Positions 1-7,794 of a stretch of DNA of 64,000 nucleotides are shown here, in pieces. Each line of letters opens with the position of its first letter. Within the stretch, counting starts at the first letter, position 1. The position numbers and the translations under genes are program-made. The stretch is from positions 25,388 through 89,387 of the forward strand of contig CATKXO010000009.1 of assembly GCA_949840775.1 (NCBI GenBank). The letters run 5' to 3'. The notes under the pieces are model-generated. The model saw only the letters and a program-made list of their open reading frames with translations, did not search any database and was not told the DNA's origin. This DNA comes from an uncultured bacterium (lineage in GTDB: Bacteria > Bacillota > Clostridia > Oscillospirales > Oscillospiraceae).

Positions 1-528
1 GAGAGGGTGGCCTATGTCCCTGGAGCGGTCACTTACGACGAGCAGCCCCTCACCTGGGAGCAGTCCTTTACCCAGCGCCGCCGCTGGACCAGCGGCACCC
101 TCCAAGTGGCCCGGCGCTGCCTGCCTGCCCTGAACGAGGCCCAGGCCCACCAGCCCCGGCTGGCCCTCTTCGATTTTGAGACTACCCTCCTCCTGCCCGC
201 CTACCAACTGGCCGCTCTGGCGGGGCTGGTGTGCACCGCCCTGGCCTCCGCTCTGGGAGGGAGGACCCTGCTCCAGTCCCTGGTCCTTGGTTTGGCGGGG
301 GGCCTGGGAAACATTGCCTGGGCCGCGCTCACCGCCACCATTGCCGCCGGGGTGGTCCTCACCCTGGAGGGCAAGTGGGACCGCCGGCTGTGGAAGGGAC
401 TGTGCACCTACTGGCTGTTCCTACTCACCTGGCTGCCCATTACCGCCGTCAGCTTCTGGAAAAAGACCACCGTGTGGGAGGAGATTCGCCATACCCGCAC
501 CATGGCGCCCCAGCTGCCGGGGAGATAA
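1..528 (+). CDS. Membrane glycosyltransferase family 2, C-terminal part (partial)
   Basis: C-terminal part of an integral-membrane family 2 glycosyltransferase; the nucleotide-sugar binding core lies upstream of the window. The visible 175 residues contain QRRRW at visible residues 25-29, matching the Q-x-x-R-W motif of processive, cellulose-synthase-like GT2 enzymes, preceded by an acidic DEQ segment. Two to three strongly hydrophobic stretches and a basic tail follow, as expected for the membrane domain of such enzymes. The acceptor and product cannot be told from this fragment; exopolysaccharide or glycolipid synthesis would fit the family. It ends in TAA and runs convergently into the flavodiiron gene, with a shared terminator between them. 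Confidence 0.8.
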   Translation, partial: ERVAYVPGAVTYDEQPLTWEQSFTQRRRWTSGTLQVARRCLPALNEAQAHQPRLALFDFETTLLLPAYQLAALAGLVCTALASALGGRTLLQSLVLGLAGGLGNIAWAALTATIAAGVVLTLEGKWDRRLWKGLCTYWLFLLTWLPITAVSFWKKTTVWEEIRHTRTMAPQLPGR

Positions 529-533
529 AAAAG

Positions 534-562
534 AACCGCCGTCCCGTTTTGGGGCGGCGGTT
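534..562. terminator. Bidirectional rho-independent terminator
   Basis: Stem AACCGCCG/CGGCGGTT, extended by CCC/GGG, is followed by TTTT on the plus strand and by a U-rich tract (from AAAAAAG) on the minus strand. It lies between two convergent genes and can serve both. Confidence 0.8.
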
Positions 563-569
563 TTCAAGT

Positions 570-1919
570 TTACTGCACCGGCTCGAAGTCGGAGGCGGGG
601 CGGCGGCAGATGGGGCAGACGAAGTCCTCGGGGAGGGTGTCGCTCTCATAGATGAAGCCGCAGATTTTGCAGACGAAGCCGCGGGGCTTGGGGGCCTCCT
701 CCTGGACGGGAGCGGGCTGCTCGCCCTTGACGGACGCGGCCAGCGCCTGGGCCAGGGCCTCTAGCTCCTCCTCCTGTCCGGGGGACAGGGCGGATTTCAG
801 GGTGACAGGGGCCTCGATGACCTCCATGTTCTTCATACCGCCCAGGATTTCCGCCATCAGCTTGCCGCTGGCGGGGGCCCAGGAGCCGTTCTGGATGATC
901 GCCACCTTCCGGTTTTGCAGGTTGTGGTGCTGAAGGTCCCGGAGCAGGTGCTCCATGGCGTCGAATATGCCGTTGTTGAAGGTGGGGCAGGCAAAGACGA
1001 TGTGGCTGTACTTGAAGCAGTCGGACAGCACATAGGAGTAGTGGGTGACGGATACGTCGTACATCTCCACCGGCACGCCCAGCTCAGCCAGGCGGCAGGC
1101 CAGGATGTTGGCGGCGGTCTCGGTGTGGCCGTAGATGGAGGCGAAGGGGATGACCACGCCCTGGACCTCAGGCTCGTAGCTGGCCCACTTCACATACCGG
1201 TCGATGATTTGGTTGAAGTCCCTGCGCCACACGGGGCCGTGGAGGGGGCAGATCATCCGGATATCCAGAGCGGAGGCTTTTTTCAGCAGAGCCATCACCT
1301 GGGGTCCGTATTTGCCCACGATGTTGGTGTAGTACCGGCGGGCCTCATCCAGCCAGTCCCGCTCCCAGTCGATTTCGTCGGCGAAGAGCACGCCGTTCAG
1401 CGCCCCGAAGGAGCCGAAGCCGTCGGCGGAGAAGAGAATCTTGTCGGTGGAGTCGTAGCTCACCACCACCTCGGGCCAGTGGACCATGGGGGCGGCCACA
1501 AAGGTGAAATTGTGTTTGCCGGTGCAGAGGGTGTCCCCCTCGCCCACCAGGATGGCCCCCTTGGGGTCGGCGGCGTGGAACTGGCGGATCATGTTGATGG
1601 CCTTTCCGTTACACACGATGCGGGCCTCAGGGTGGCGGAGCATCAGGTCGCCTAGGGTGGCGGCGTGGTCGGGCTCCATGTGGTGGACGAAAATATAGTC
1701 CAGCTTGCGGCCGTTTAGGGCGTGCTCCAGATTCTCCATAAATTGGGACTGGACGGACCGGTCCACCGTGTCGAAGAGGACGGTCTTCTCGTCCAGCAGC
1801 AGGTAGGAGTTGTAGGACATCCCCTTGGGGACGGGGTGGGCGGCCTCAAAGACGGGGTGCTGGCGGTCGTTGGCGCCGATCCAGATGAGGTCGTCGGTAA
1901 TTTTGCGGGTACAGTACAT
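570..1919 (-). CDS. Flavodiiron protein (FprA family) with C-terminal rubredoxin-type domain
   Basis: Cytoplasmic A-type flavoprotein that reduces O2 to water and/or NO to N2O in anaerobes. The N-terminal metallo-beta-lactamase-like domain (about residues 1-250) has the diiron ligand motif H80-x-E82-x-D84-H85. A flavodoxin domain follows from about residue 255 (PFASIYGHTE, FMN-binding loop). The C-terminus adds a short rubredoxin-like knuckle with C417/C420 and C435/C438; the two pairs are closer together than in classical rubredoxin, more like the rubrerythrin type. The fusion provides a built-in electron donor. At 449 residues it is about 50 longer than stand-alone FprA. The divergent neighbour is trmD. 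A TATAAT-like box at 1946-1951 (minus strand) may be its -10, but no clear -35 was found. Confidence 0.95.
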   Translation of the reverse strand: MYCTRKITDDLIWIGANDRQHPVFEAAHPVPKGMSYNSYLLLDEKTVLFDTVDRSVQSQFMENLEHALNGRKLDYIFVHHMEPDHAATLGDLMLRHPEARIVCNGKAINMIRQFHAADPKGAILVGEGDTLCTGKHNFTFVAAPMVHWPEVVVSYDSTDKILFSADGFGSFGALNGVLFADEIDWERDWLDEARRYYTNIVGKYGPQVMALLKKASALDIRMICPLHGPVWRRDFNQIIDRYVKWASYEPEVQGVVIPFASIYGHTETAANILACRLAELGVPVEMYDVSVTHYSYVLSDCFKYSHIVFACPTFNNGIFDAMEHLLRDLQHHNLQNRKVAIIQNGSWAPASGKLMAEILGGMKNMEVIEAPVTLKSALSPGQEEELEALAQALAASVKGEQPAPVQEEAPKPRGFVCKICGFIYESDTLPEDFVCPICRRPASDFEPVQ

Positions 1920-2036
1920 GGGTAAAACCTCCCTTTCGTGCAGGAATTATATCGCCCCATAGTTTAGCATATTTTTCCCCAAAATGCGAGAGCATTTTAT
2001 GAACTGAGGAAAATTTTTCAGTTTGCCGGGAATCCG

Positions 2037-2065
2037 TTGAAAAAGGGGAAAGAATCCCGTATAAT
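2037..2065 (+). promoter_or_regulatory. Sigma-A promoter for trmD
   Basis: TTGAAA (2037-2042), 17-bp spacer, TATAAT (2060-2065), about 30 bp before the trmD start; an AGAAAGGCGGG-type ribosome site precedes the ATG. Confidence 0.8.
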
Positions 2066-2097
2066 ATTGCCGTAAGCAAGAGAAAGGCGGGACGGCG

Positions 2098-2838
2098 ATG
2101 TACCGTATTGATATTATGACATTATTCCCCGATGTGGTGGGAGATATGCTCTGCGAGTCAGTTTTGGGCCGGGGTCAGGAGCGGGGCTATATCCGGGTGG
2201 AGTGCCACCAGATCAGGGATTACACGGTCAACAGGCAGAAGCAGGTGGACGACTACCCCTACGGCGGGGGGCGGGGGGCGGTGATGCAGGCCGACCCCCT
2301 GTTCCGGTGCTGGGAGCACATCTGCCAGGAGGCGGGGGAGCGGGTCCACACCATCTACATGTCGCCGGCGGGGAGGACCTTCACCCAGTCCGACGCCCGG
2401 CGGCTCAAGGACGAGTACAGCCGCCTGATTCTGGTCTGCGGCCACTATGAGGGGATCGACGAGCGGTTTATTGAGGAGTGCGTGAACGAGGAAATTTCCA
2501 TCGGTGACTTTGTAATGACCGGGGGAGAGATTCCAGCCATGGCGGTGGCGGACGCGGTGTGCCGCCTGGTGCCCGGGGTGCTGTCCGACCCCTCCTGCTA
2601 CGAGAACGAGAGCCACTGGAACGGTATGCTGGAGGCCCCCCAGTACTCCCGGCCCGAGGTGTGGCACGACCGGGCGGTGCCTCCCGTCCTCCTGTCGGGC
2701 AACCACGCCAAGGTGGACCAGTGGCGCAGGAAGATGTCCATCCTCCGCACCAGGGAGCGCCGGCCCGACCTGTATGAGAAGCTGGATTTGTCCTCCAGAG
2801 AGGACCAGAAGCTGCTGCGGGAGCTGGAGGAGGGGTAG
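2098..2838 (+). CDS. trmD: tRNA (guanine-N1)-methyltransferase
   Basis: Methylates G37 of tRNAs using S-adenosylmethionine, which prevents +1 frameshifting. At 246 residues it has normal family length. Diagnostic blocks are the N-terminal DIMTLFPD, the DDYPYGGGRG segment, the trefoil-knot SAM site VCGHYEGIDER with GDFVMTGGE, and the C-terminal HWRRK-like SGNHAKVDQWR segment. In many Firmicutes trmD follows rpsP and rimM; here it stands alone behind its own strong promoter, with a flavodiiron gene upstream on the other strand. The next gene, degV, has a separate promoter, so trmD is probably monocistronic. No clear terminator was found after the stop codon. Confidence 0.97.
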   Translation: MYRIDIMTLFPDVVGDMLCESVLGRGQERGYIRVECHQIRDYTVNRQKQVDDYPYGGGRGAVMQADPLFRCWEHICQEAGERVHTIYMSPAGRTFTQSDARRLKDEYSRLILVCGHYEGIDERFIEECVNEEISIGDFVMTGGEIPAMAVADAVCRLVPGVLSDPSCYENESHWNGMLEAPQYSRPEVWHDRAVPPVLLSGNHAKVDQWRRKMSILRTRERRPDLYEKLDLSSREDQKLLRELEEG

Positions 2839-2918
2839 GGACCGCTGCCCTTCTTCCAAAAGACCTCCCCGCTGGGGCCGGCCGGGGGCGGCCTCCGCGA
2901 TATTTTCGGAAAATACCC

Positions 2919-2947
2919 TTTACATCTTCCCAAACCTATGGTAAACT
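2919..2947 (+). promoter_or_regulatory. Probable promoter for the degV gene
   Basis: TTTACA (2919-2924), 17-bp spacer, TAAACT (2942-2947), about 45 bp before the chosen start. A TTGACA at 2950-2955 has no good -10 at normal spacing. Confidence 0.55.
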
Positions 2948-2993
2948 ATTTGACATAATCTAATTTGAAATACCATGTCTGGAGTTGAAGCAT

Positions 2994-3827
2994 ATGAGTT
3001 TCAAAATTGTTGTGGACAGCTGCTGCGACCTGACCCCCGCCATGCTGAAGGACCCCGTCTTTGTCAAGGTGCCCCTGACCATCCGGTCCAACGGCAGCAC
3101 CTTTGTGGACGACGAGACCTTCGACCAGGCGGACCTGCTGTGGGCCATGCGCCAGAGCGAGGATGCGCCCTCTACCGCCTGCCCCTCCCCTCAGGCCTAT
3201 CTGGACGCCTACCAGGGGGCGGACGACGTGTATGTGGTCACCCTGACCGCCCTGCTCAGCGGCTCCCATAACAGCGCCGAGCAGGCCCGCCTGTTGCTGG
3301 AGGAGGAGCACCCGGAGGTCAACGTCCATGTGTTCAACTCCTGCTCCGCCGCCTCCGGCGAGCTGCTGGTGGCTATGGCCATCCACCGGCTGGCCTCCGC
3401 CGGGATGCCCTTCAAGCGGGTGGTCACGGAGGTGGAACAGTTTATCTACCAGATGCAGACCCTCTTTGTGCTGGAATCCCTGGAAAATCTGCGGAAAAAC
3501 GGCCGGCTCACCAAGCTCCAGGCGGTGATTACCGGGGCGCTGAAGATTAAGCTGCTGATGGCGGCTACTCCGGAGGGGGAAATCTGCAAGCTGGGCCAGG
3601 CCCTTACCATCAAACAGGCCCTGACCAAGATGGTGGATAAAATCGCCGCCGACGCCGCCCACGTGGGCCGCACCCTGGCCATTTGCCACTGCAACTGTCT
3701 GGAGCGGGCCTTTCAGGTGAAGGCCATGGTGGAGGCCAAGTGCAAATTTGCACACATCGTCATCACCGAGGCTGGAGGGATTACCTCCGTCTACGCCTAC
3801 GACGGCGGAATTGTGGTGGCCTATTGA
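2994..3827 (+). CDS. DegV family protein (fatty-acid-binding EDD domain)
   Basis: Soluble protein of the DegV/EDD family, whose better-known members bind fatty acids and some of which (FakB) present acyl chains to fatty acid kinase. It has 277 residues, the usual length. The N-terminal VVDSCCDLTP is the family signature, and LTALLSGSHNSAEQA matches the second conserved block. The final loop reads AGGITSVYAYDGG rather than the more usual H-x-G-P-G, so lipid preference is uncertain. The ATG at 2994 is chosen because GGAG lies 9 bp upstream; an in-frame TTG at 2985 sits too close to that site. A palindromic repeat follows directly after the stop codon. Confidence 0.9.
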   Translation: MSFKIVVDSCCDLTPAMLKDPVFVKVPLTIRSNGSTFVDDETFDQADLLWAMRQSEDAPSTACPSPQAYLDAYQGADDVYVVTLTALLSGSHNSAEQARLLLEEEHPEVNVHVFNSCSAASGELLVAMAIHRLASAGMPFKRVVTEVEQFIYQMQTLFVLESLENLRKNGRLTKLQAVITGALKIKLLMAATPEGEICKLGQALTIKQALTKMVDKIAADAAHVGRTLAICHCNCLERAFQVKAMVEAKCKFAHIVITEAGGITSVYAYDGGIVVAY

Positions 3828-3837
3828 GCTGTACCCA

Positions 3838-3972
3838 AAGGCCCCCTTCGCAAAGAGGGCTGTCAGCGAAGCTGACTGGGGGGTTTCCCTGAAAGAGATT
3901 GTTGCGTCTCGATGGGAGAAACCCTCCGTCATTTGCTTCGCAAATGCCACCTCCCTTTGCGAAGGGAGGCTT
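3838..3972 (+). repeat. MITE-like palindromic repeat, family 1, copy A
   Basis: 135-bp element with imperfect terminal inverted repeats (AAGGCCCCCTTCGCAAAG at the left, its near-complement CTTTGCGAAGGGAGGCTT at the right) and two internal hairpins, GTCAGCGAAGCTGAC and CATTTGCTTCGCAAATG. Related copies lie at 16770-16902, 16944-17076 and (inverted) 35380-35562. No target duplication is evident. It fills the degV-HD gene gap and supplies a spurious in-frame extension to the next gene. Confidence 0.85.
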
Positions 3973-3997
3973 AACACTATTTAGAGGAGGAATTGAT

Positions 3998-4579
3998 ATG
4001 GCTATGACCCGCGAGCAGGCGTGGAGCCTGCTGGCCCAATACAACAAGGAGCCCTTCCACCTGCGCCACGCCATTACGGTGGAGCACGTCATGGGCTGGT
4101 ACGCCCGGGAGCTGGGCTATGAGGATCAGGCGGAGTTCTGGTCCCTGGTGGGCCTGCTCCACGACCTGGATTTTGAGATGTGGCCCGAGGAGCACTGCAC
4201 CAAGTCTCAGGAGCTGATGCGGGAGGCAGGAGTGGAGGAGGAAATCGTCCGGGCCACCGCCAGCCACGGCTGGGGTCTGCGGGTGGATATCAAGCCCGAG
4301 CATGAGATGGAAAAGGTGCTCTACGCCTGCGATGAGCTCACCGGCCTCATTGGGGCGGCGGCCCTGATGCGGCCCTCCAAAAGTGTGGCGGACATGGAAC
4401 TGAAGTCCCTCAGGAAGAAGTTCAAGGATAAGAAGTTTGCCGCCGGCTGCTCCCGTGACGTTATCGCCAACGGAGCCCAGCTGTTAGGCTGGGAGCTGGA
4501 CAAGCTGCTGGACATGACGCTGAGAGCCATGCAGGCAGAGGAGGAGGCCATTGAGGGGGCCGTTGCGGCCCTGGGGTAA
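3998..4579 (+). CDS. HD-domain phosphohydrolase-like protein
   Basis: 193-residue soluble protein with an HD-domain pattern: an early histidine (HAITVEHV), the HD pair in GLLHDLDFE, and further conserved positions around SHGWG and the CDELTG segment. HD proteins of this size are metal-dependent phosphohydrolases or their relatives; the substrate is unknown. The ATG at 3998 follows TTAGAGGAGGAATTGAT, a strong ribosome site. Upstream in-frame codons lie within a repeat element and are rejected as coding. A bidirectional terminator follows immediately. Confidence 0.85.
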   Translation: MAMTREQAWSLLAQYNKEPFHLRHAITVEHVMGWYARELGYEDQAEFWSLVGLLHDLDFEMWPEEHCTKSQELMREAGVEEEIVRATASHGWGLRVDIKPEHEMEKVLYACDELTGLIGAAALMRPSKSVADMELKSLRKKFKDKKFAAGCSRDVIANGAQLLGWELDKLLDMTLRAMQAEEEAIEGAVAALG

Positions 4580-4587
4580 AAAACACG

Positions 4588-4617
4588 GCCGCCGCTCCAT
4601 CCGGAGCGGCGGCTTTT
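4588..4617. terminator. Bidirectional terminator
   Basis: 11-bp stem GCCGCCGCTCC/GGAGCGGCGGC with a 4-nt loop, TTTT after it on the plus strand and an A-tract (4578-4583) on the other side. It separates the convergent HD-domain and coiled-coil genes. Confidence 0.85.
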
Positions 4618-5361
4618 CTATGCCTGAACGCTGATTTCGGGGGCGGGGGCCGGTTCTGCCGATGCCGCGGCATACTGCTGGACGGCGGTATCCACCGCAG
4701 TCTGGGTCTGGCCGGCCAGCTGCTCCATCTGACGGTTCAGCTCCGCCTTGGAGGCGGCCAGCTGGTCCTGGAGGCGGTTGTCCACGTCGGCTTCCCGCAG
4801 GTAGCCGGATTCCCGGATCATCCGCATGGCCTGCTTGCTCCGCAGCTGGTGGCGCAGGCGTTTGGCCTCACGGGTACGCTTTTCCCGCTCTAGTTTGGCC
4901 TGGCGCTTGGCGGTGAGCTTCTCCTGAGAAATCTCCCGCTTCTTGCGCCCGGCCCGGTTCACCGCCTTTTGCAGCTGATTGATGGCTGCCTGGATGCGGT
5001 CGGCGTTTTCACTGTCGCTTCCCTTGGCAGCCCGCAGCCGGGCGATCTGACGGCGGGCGTAGCCTGATGCGGCGTCCACCTCCCCCAGGCTTCTGGCCCG
5101 GGCCAGCTTGGCGTAGGCTGTCATGGCGGCGTCGCCGTAGCGGCGGCTGTTCTTGGGAATCTGGAACATCTTCTCCCGCTGTTCCGCCTGCTCCCTGGCC
5201 TCCTTCATCATCTCGGTCAGGGTCTTGCGGTCCTCCTCCTCCAGGACACCAACCAGGGCGTTCTCCTCCTCCTGAACGGGAGCGGTTTGGCTGGGCACAT
5301 TTTGGCTGAGCGTGGTTTGCCCCTGATAGTATCCGCTGGCGCTTACTCCTGAAATGCCCAC
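4618..5361 (-). CDS. Coiled-coil protein of unknown function
   Basis: 247-residue protein not recognised as any named family. The first 30 residues are Ser/Gln/Thr-rich and without a signal peptide. Most of the rest is highly charged, rich in Lys/Arg/Glu/Gln with long heptad-like stretches (for example about residues 110-215), so an extended coiled coil is likely. The C-terminus is Ala/Pro-rich. The start is GTG at 5361, preceded by GGGGAGGGG at good spacing. It faces the HD-domain gene across a shared terminator. No enzymatic motif is visible, so the role is unknown; a structural or scaffold protein is only a guess. Confidence 0.75.
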   Translation of the reverse strand: MGISGVSASGYYQGQTTLSQNVPSQTAPVQEEENALVGVLEEEDRKTLTEMMKEAREQAEQREKMFQIPKNSRRYGDAAMTAYAKLARARSLGEVDAASGYARRQIARLRAAKGSDSENADRIQAAINQLQKAVNRAGRKKREISQEKLTAKRQAKLEREKRTREAKRLRHQLRSKQAMRMIRESGYLREADVDNRLQDQLAASKAELNRQMEQLAGQTQTAVDTAVQQYAAASAEPAPAPEISVQA

Positions 5362-5433
5362 AATATCCCCTCCCCGCAGGTAACTCTTTGTCTATTTTAT
5401 CGACCGGAACGGGGGAAACGATAAGGGCGCAGG

Positions 5434-5490
5434 GAAAAAAAGCCCCCCTCTGTGAGGGGGGGGGGCAGCGGCGAAGCCGCCGGCGGGGGG
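5434..5490 (-). terminator. Terminator of the LRR gene with a degenerate repeat-like hairpin
   Basis: On the minus strand a G/C hairpin (C-tract, CACAG, G-tract) is followed by seven T. Next to it lies CGGCGAAGCCG, the inner hairpin sequence of the family 1 repeats, so the terminator may derive from a decayed half-copy of that repeat. Confidence 0.6.
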
Positions 5491-5492
5491 AG

Positions 5493-6527
5493 TTAATTCG
5501 CCGCAAATTTACATTTCGCGCCGTTTTCAGCAATCTGCCGGTTTACATAACCCTCAATCACCGACCCGGCGGGGGCGTGGATGGTCACGGGCATGTCCAG
5601 TAGCCGGGAAACCCAATCATTCACATGGTCCATGTCCGTATCCCCCAGGAAGGTGACATCTGTCAGGGACTTGCAGCCGGCTAACGCATTTCCCTCTAAT
5701 TCTGTCACGCTGGCGGGGATGGTGATCTGGGTGATGGAAGCATTTAGAAACGCCGCGTCTCCTATGGACGTCACCCCATCGGGGATGGTGATTGAGGTCA
5801 GCCCATTTTCCTCAAAGGCAGCATAGCCAATCTCGGTCACGCTTTCAGGAATTTGAACGCTGGTCAGGCTGGAGCAACCAGAAAACATATACTCGGGAAT
5901 GCTGGTAAGATTTTGGGCCAGGGTAACACTACCCAAATTCCCGCAGTTCTGAAAAACGTGACCGCCAAGCTCTGTCACACTGTCTGGAACAGCAACGCTT
6001 GTAATTTGAGTGTTTGCAAACGCATCCTTGTCGATTTTCGTCACACTATCCGGGATGGCAATTTCCGTAATCGCGAGACCATAGAACGCACTGCTACCAA
6101 TCGCCATGACGCCGTCCTCAATGACCACCTTCTTGATTGCCTGCGTGCATTTCTTTTCATTCGTCTCAAAAATGGTATTTTTAATCACGTCGATATAGTC
6201 ACTGCTCTTAATCTCCCCGCCGCCGGAGCAGGTGAGGGTTCCGGTGGCGGCGTCGAAGGTGTAGGTCATCTCAGCGGGGACGGCGGGCTTCGCGGGCTGC
6301 TGGGGCTCGCTGGCCGCGGGCGGTTCGCTCTTGTCCGGGGTCTGGCTCTTGTCGGGTTCCACGCTCTTGTCCGGTTCATCGGGGATGGAGGCGCTGCCAC
6401 TGGCGGACAGGCCGCCGGCGCTGCTGGAGCTTTCGCCGCTGCCGGCAGCGGGCTTGTCCCCTCCGCCGCAGGCGGCCAGGGACAGGACCATGGCAAGGGC
6501 CAAGGTCAGGACTAGGGTTCGTTTCAC
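5493..6527 (-). CDS. Leucine-rich-repeat (BspA type) lipoprotein
   Basis: Secreted, lipid-anchored protein of 344 residues. The first 20 residues form a lipoprotein signal (LSLAAC, lipidated Cys20), followed by a Ser/Gly- and Pro/Asp/Lys-rich linker. The rest consists of about six BspA-like LRR_5 repeats of roughly 23 residues with the pattern IPDSVTxIxxxAFxxC, ending in a segment with TFLGDTDMDH. BspA repeats mediate surface adhesion or protein binding. The GTG at 6525-6527 is preferred because AAGAAGGAAA lies just upstream; an ATG 30 bp earlier lacks such a site. It follows a structured-RNA region at 6553-6816, and the first 60 bp upstream can form a long hairpin. Confidence 0.88.
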   Translation of the reverse strand: MKRTLVLTLALAMVLSLAACGGGDKPAAGSGESSSSAGGLSASGSASIPDEPDKSVEPDKSQTPDKSEPPAASEPQQPAKPAVPAEMTYTFDAATGTLTCSGGGEIKSSDYIDVIKNTIFETNEKKCTQAIKKVVIEDGVMAIGSSAFYGLAITEIAIPDSVTKIDKDAFANTQITSVAVPDSVTELGGHVFQNCGNLGSVTLAQNLTSIPEYMFSGCSSLTSVQIPESVTEIGYAAFEENGLTSITIPDGVTSIGDAAFLNASITQITIPASVTELEGNALAGCKSLTDVTFLGDTDMDHVNDWVSRLLDMPVTIHAPAGSVIEGYVNRQIAENGAKCKFAAN

Positions 6528-6552
6528 GGTGGTTTCCTTCTTTCCTGTTAAT

Positions 6553-6611
6553 CTCAACGGCGCCGCCCTGGGGGGCAGGTCCTCCCGGCCCCCGAAGGCG
6601 TCTCCGTCGAG
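6553..6611 (-). other. Long imperfect hairpin upstream of the LRR lipoprotein
   Basis: CTCGACGG at one end pairs with CCGTTGAG at the other, with further pairing of CGCC/GGCG and GGGGG/CCCCC inside. It lies between the candidate ncRNA and the LRR ribosome site. No T-tract follows it, so it is not a standard terminator; it could be a leader structure. Confidence 0.45.
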
Positions 6612-6816
6612 ACAACAAAAGCGGCGCAGGGCTGATAATCCCTACACCGCTTGAAGCTACGCACACGCCATACATTTTCCCGTTGATTATTGAGGGGAAA
6701 ACGGCTATAATGGCTTTTGGGCGCAGTAAACTGCTGTGTGGGAGGACCCTTCTCCTGCATAGGGGCGCGGGGGAGGTAGGAGTCCTCCGCGCCCTGCCTT
6801 ATGCTTCTGTTATCTC
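6608..6816 (-). ncRNA. Candidate structured RNA, 6S-like
   Basis: About 209 nt running from a near-perfect promoter. The predicted 5' end (6817-6803) pairs with the 3' end (6622-6608) in an uninterrupted 15-bp helix including two G-U pairs. A second helix GCAGGGC/GCCCUGC (6797-6791 with 6632-6626) continues it. Inside are a CACAC/GUGUG stem, a GCAGUUUACUGC hairpin and a GUUUUCCC/GGGAAAAU hairpin within GCCAU/AUGGC. Length, strong promoter, paired ends and a large internal open region are what 6S RNA looks like, but no conserved 6S sequence was recognised. Alternatives are a leader of the LRR gene or another RNA class. Some inner helices compete with a GGGCGCGG/CCGCGCCC hairpin. Confidence 0.5.
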
Positions 6817-6822
6817 GCTCCC

Positions 6823-6851
6823 ATTATAACCCACTTTCAAGCGGATTGCAA
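6823..6851 (-). promoter_or_regulatory. Strong promoter for the candidate ncRNA
   Basis: On the minus strand TTGCAA (6851-6846), 17-bp spacer, TATAAT (6828-6823). The expected start is near 6816, exactly where the 15-bp closing helix begins. Confidence 0.75.
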
Positions 6852-6873
6852 GTGGAAAACCGCCATTATCCGC

Positions 6874-6903
6874 AAAAAACCGCCGTCCTTTCGGGCGGCG
6901 GTT
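6874..6903 (-). terminator. Terminator of yebC
   Basis: Minus-strand stem AACCGCCGCCC/GG-ACGGCGGTT with a GAAA-type loop followed by six T. Confidence 0.85.
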
Positions 6904-6908
6904 CTGTG

Positions 6909-7637
6909 TTAATCCTGTTCCCAGTTGTGGTAGACATTTTGCACGTCGTCATTTTCCTCCAGCAGGTCAATGAGCTTTTCCATGTTCTTGATGTCACCCT
7001 CGTCGGTGAGCTTGACGTAGTTCTGGGGCACCATCTGCACGCCTGCCTCCAGGAAGGTGTAGCCTTTGGCTTCCAGGGCCTCGGTGACGGCGGCGAAGGA
7101 GTCCGGGTCGGTGTAGACCTCAAAGACCTCGTCGTCGGCCTGCATGTCGTCGGCTCCGGCCTCCAGGGCGTCCATCATTACGGTGTCCTCGTCCAGGTCC
7201 TCAGACTCGATGACGATCACGCCCTTCTTGTCGAAGGACCAGGACACGCAACCGGTGGCCCCCAGGCCCTTGCCGTACTTGTCCAGCAGGTGGCGGACCT
7301 CCGGTGCGGTGCGCTGGCGGTTGTCGGTGAGGGCCTCTACAATGACGGCCACGCCGTTGGGGCCGTAGCCCTCGTAGACCACATTCTCAAAGCTGTCGGT
7401 GTTGCCTGAGCCCAGGGCCTTGTCGATGGTGCGCTTGATGTTGTCGTTGGGCATGTTGGCCGCCTTGGCCTTGGCGATGACGGTGGCCAGCCGGGAGTTG
7501 TTGGCCGGGTCGCCGCTGCCGCCGGTCTTCACCGCCACGATCATCTCACGGGCGATTTTGGTAAAAATCTGGGAGCGCTTGGCGTCGGCTGCCCCCTTGG
7601 TCTTTTGTATGTTGTGCCACTTGGAATGTCCGGACAT
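6909..7637 (-). CDS. yebC: YebC/PmpR family protein (TACO1-like translation factor or regulator)
   Basis: 242-residue soluble protein with the family's invariant start MSGHSKWHNIQ and the KGAADAKR and AREM segments. It has full length with the three-domain pattern expected; the acidic C-terminus ends at the terminator. Members were described as DNA-binding regulators, and more recently as factors that relieve ribosome stalling at proline-rich stretches; the sequence does not say which applies here. It is transcribed alone from a TTGCAA-17-TATAAT promoter. The neighbours, rnpB and the 6S-like RNA, are also RNA or translation related. Confidence 0.95.
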   Translation of the reverse strand: MSGHSKWHNIQKTKGAADAKRSQIFTKIAREMIVAVKTGGSGDPANNSRLATVIAKAKAANMPNDNIKRTIDKALGSGNTDSFENVVYEGYGPNGVAVIVEALTDNRQRTAPEVRHLLDKYGKGLGATGCVSWSFDKKGVIVIESEDLDEDTVMMDALEAGADDMQADDEVFEVYTDPDSFAAVTEALEAKGYTFLEAGVQMVPQNYVKLTDEGDIKNMEKLIDLLEENDDVQNVYHNWEQD

Positions 7638-7672
7638 GAATATCTTCCCCTTTTTGTGTAGTAGGCGGAGGT

Positions 7673-7701
7673 ATTATATCACCCTTCCGCCTGATTTGCA
7701 A
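7673..7701 (-). promoter_or_regulatory. Promoter of yebC
   Basis: Minus strand: TTGCAA (7701-7696), 17-bp spacer, TATAAT (7678-7673), about 35 bp before the ATG. Confidence 0.8.
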
Positions 7702-7755
7702 GCCTTGTGAGACGTTTTTTTGTGCCTGCCGCCGGTTTGTTCCCCGCCGGAACCA

Positions 7756-7790
7756 TAAAAAGGGCCGCCCTCCCTGAGGACGGCGGCCTT
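7756..7790 (-). terminator. Terminator of rnpB
   Basis: Minus strand: GGCCGCC/GGGCGGCC stem followed by TTTTT, just after the RNase P RNA 3' end. Confidence 0.8.
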
Positions 7791-7794
7791 TTGG

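Noticed and set aside
3899-3997. Upstream extension of the HD-domain gene
   Set aside because: It translates repeat copy A; ATG 3998 has a strong ribosome site.
5362-5432. SigD-like promoter (GTCGATAA) before the coiled-coil gene
   Set aside because: The match to the flagellar sigma -10 is partial and no TAAA-type -35 stands at the right distance; no flagellar genes are near.
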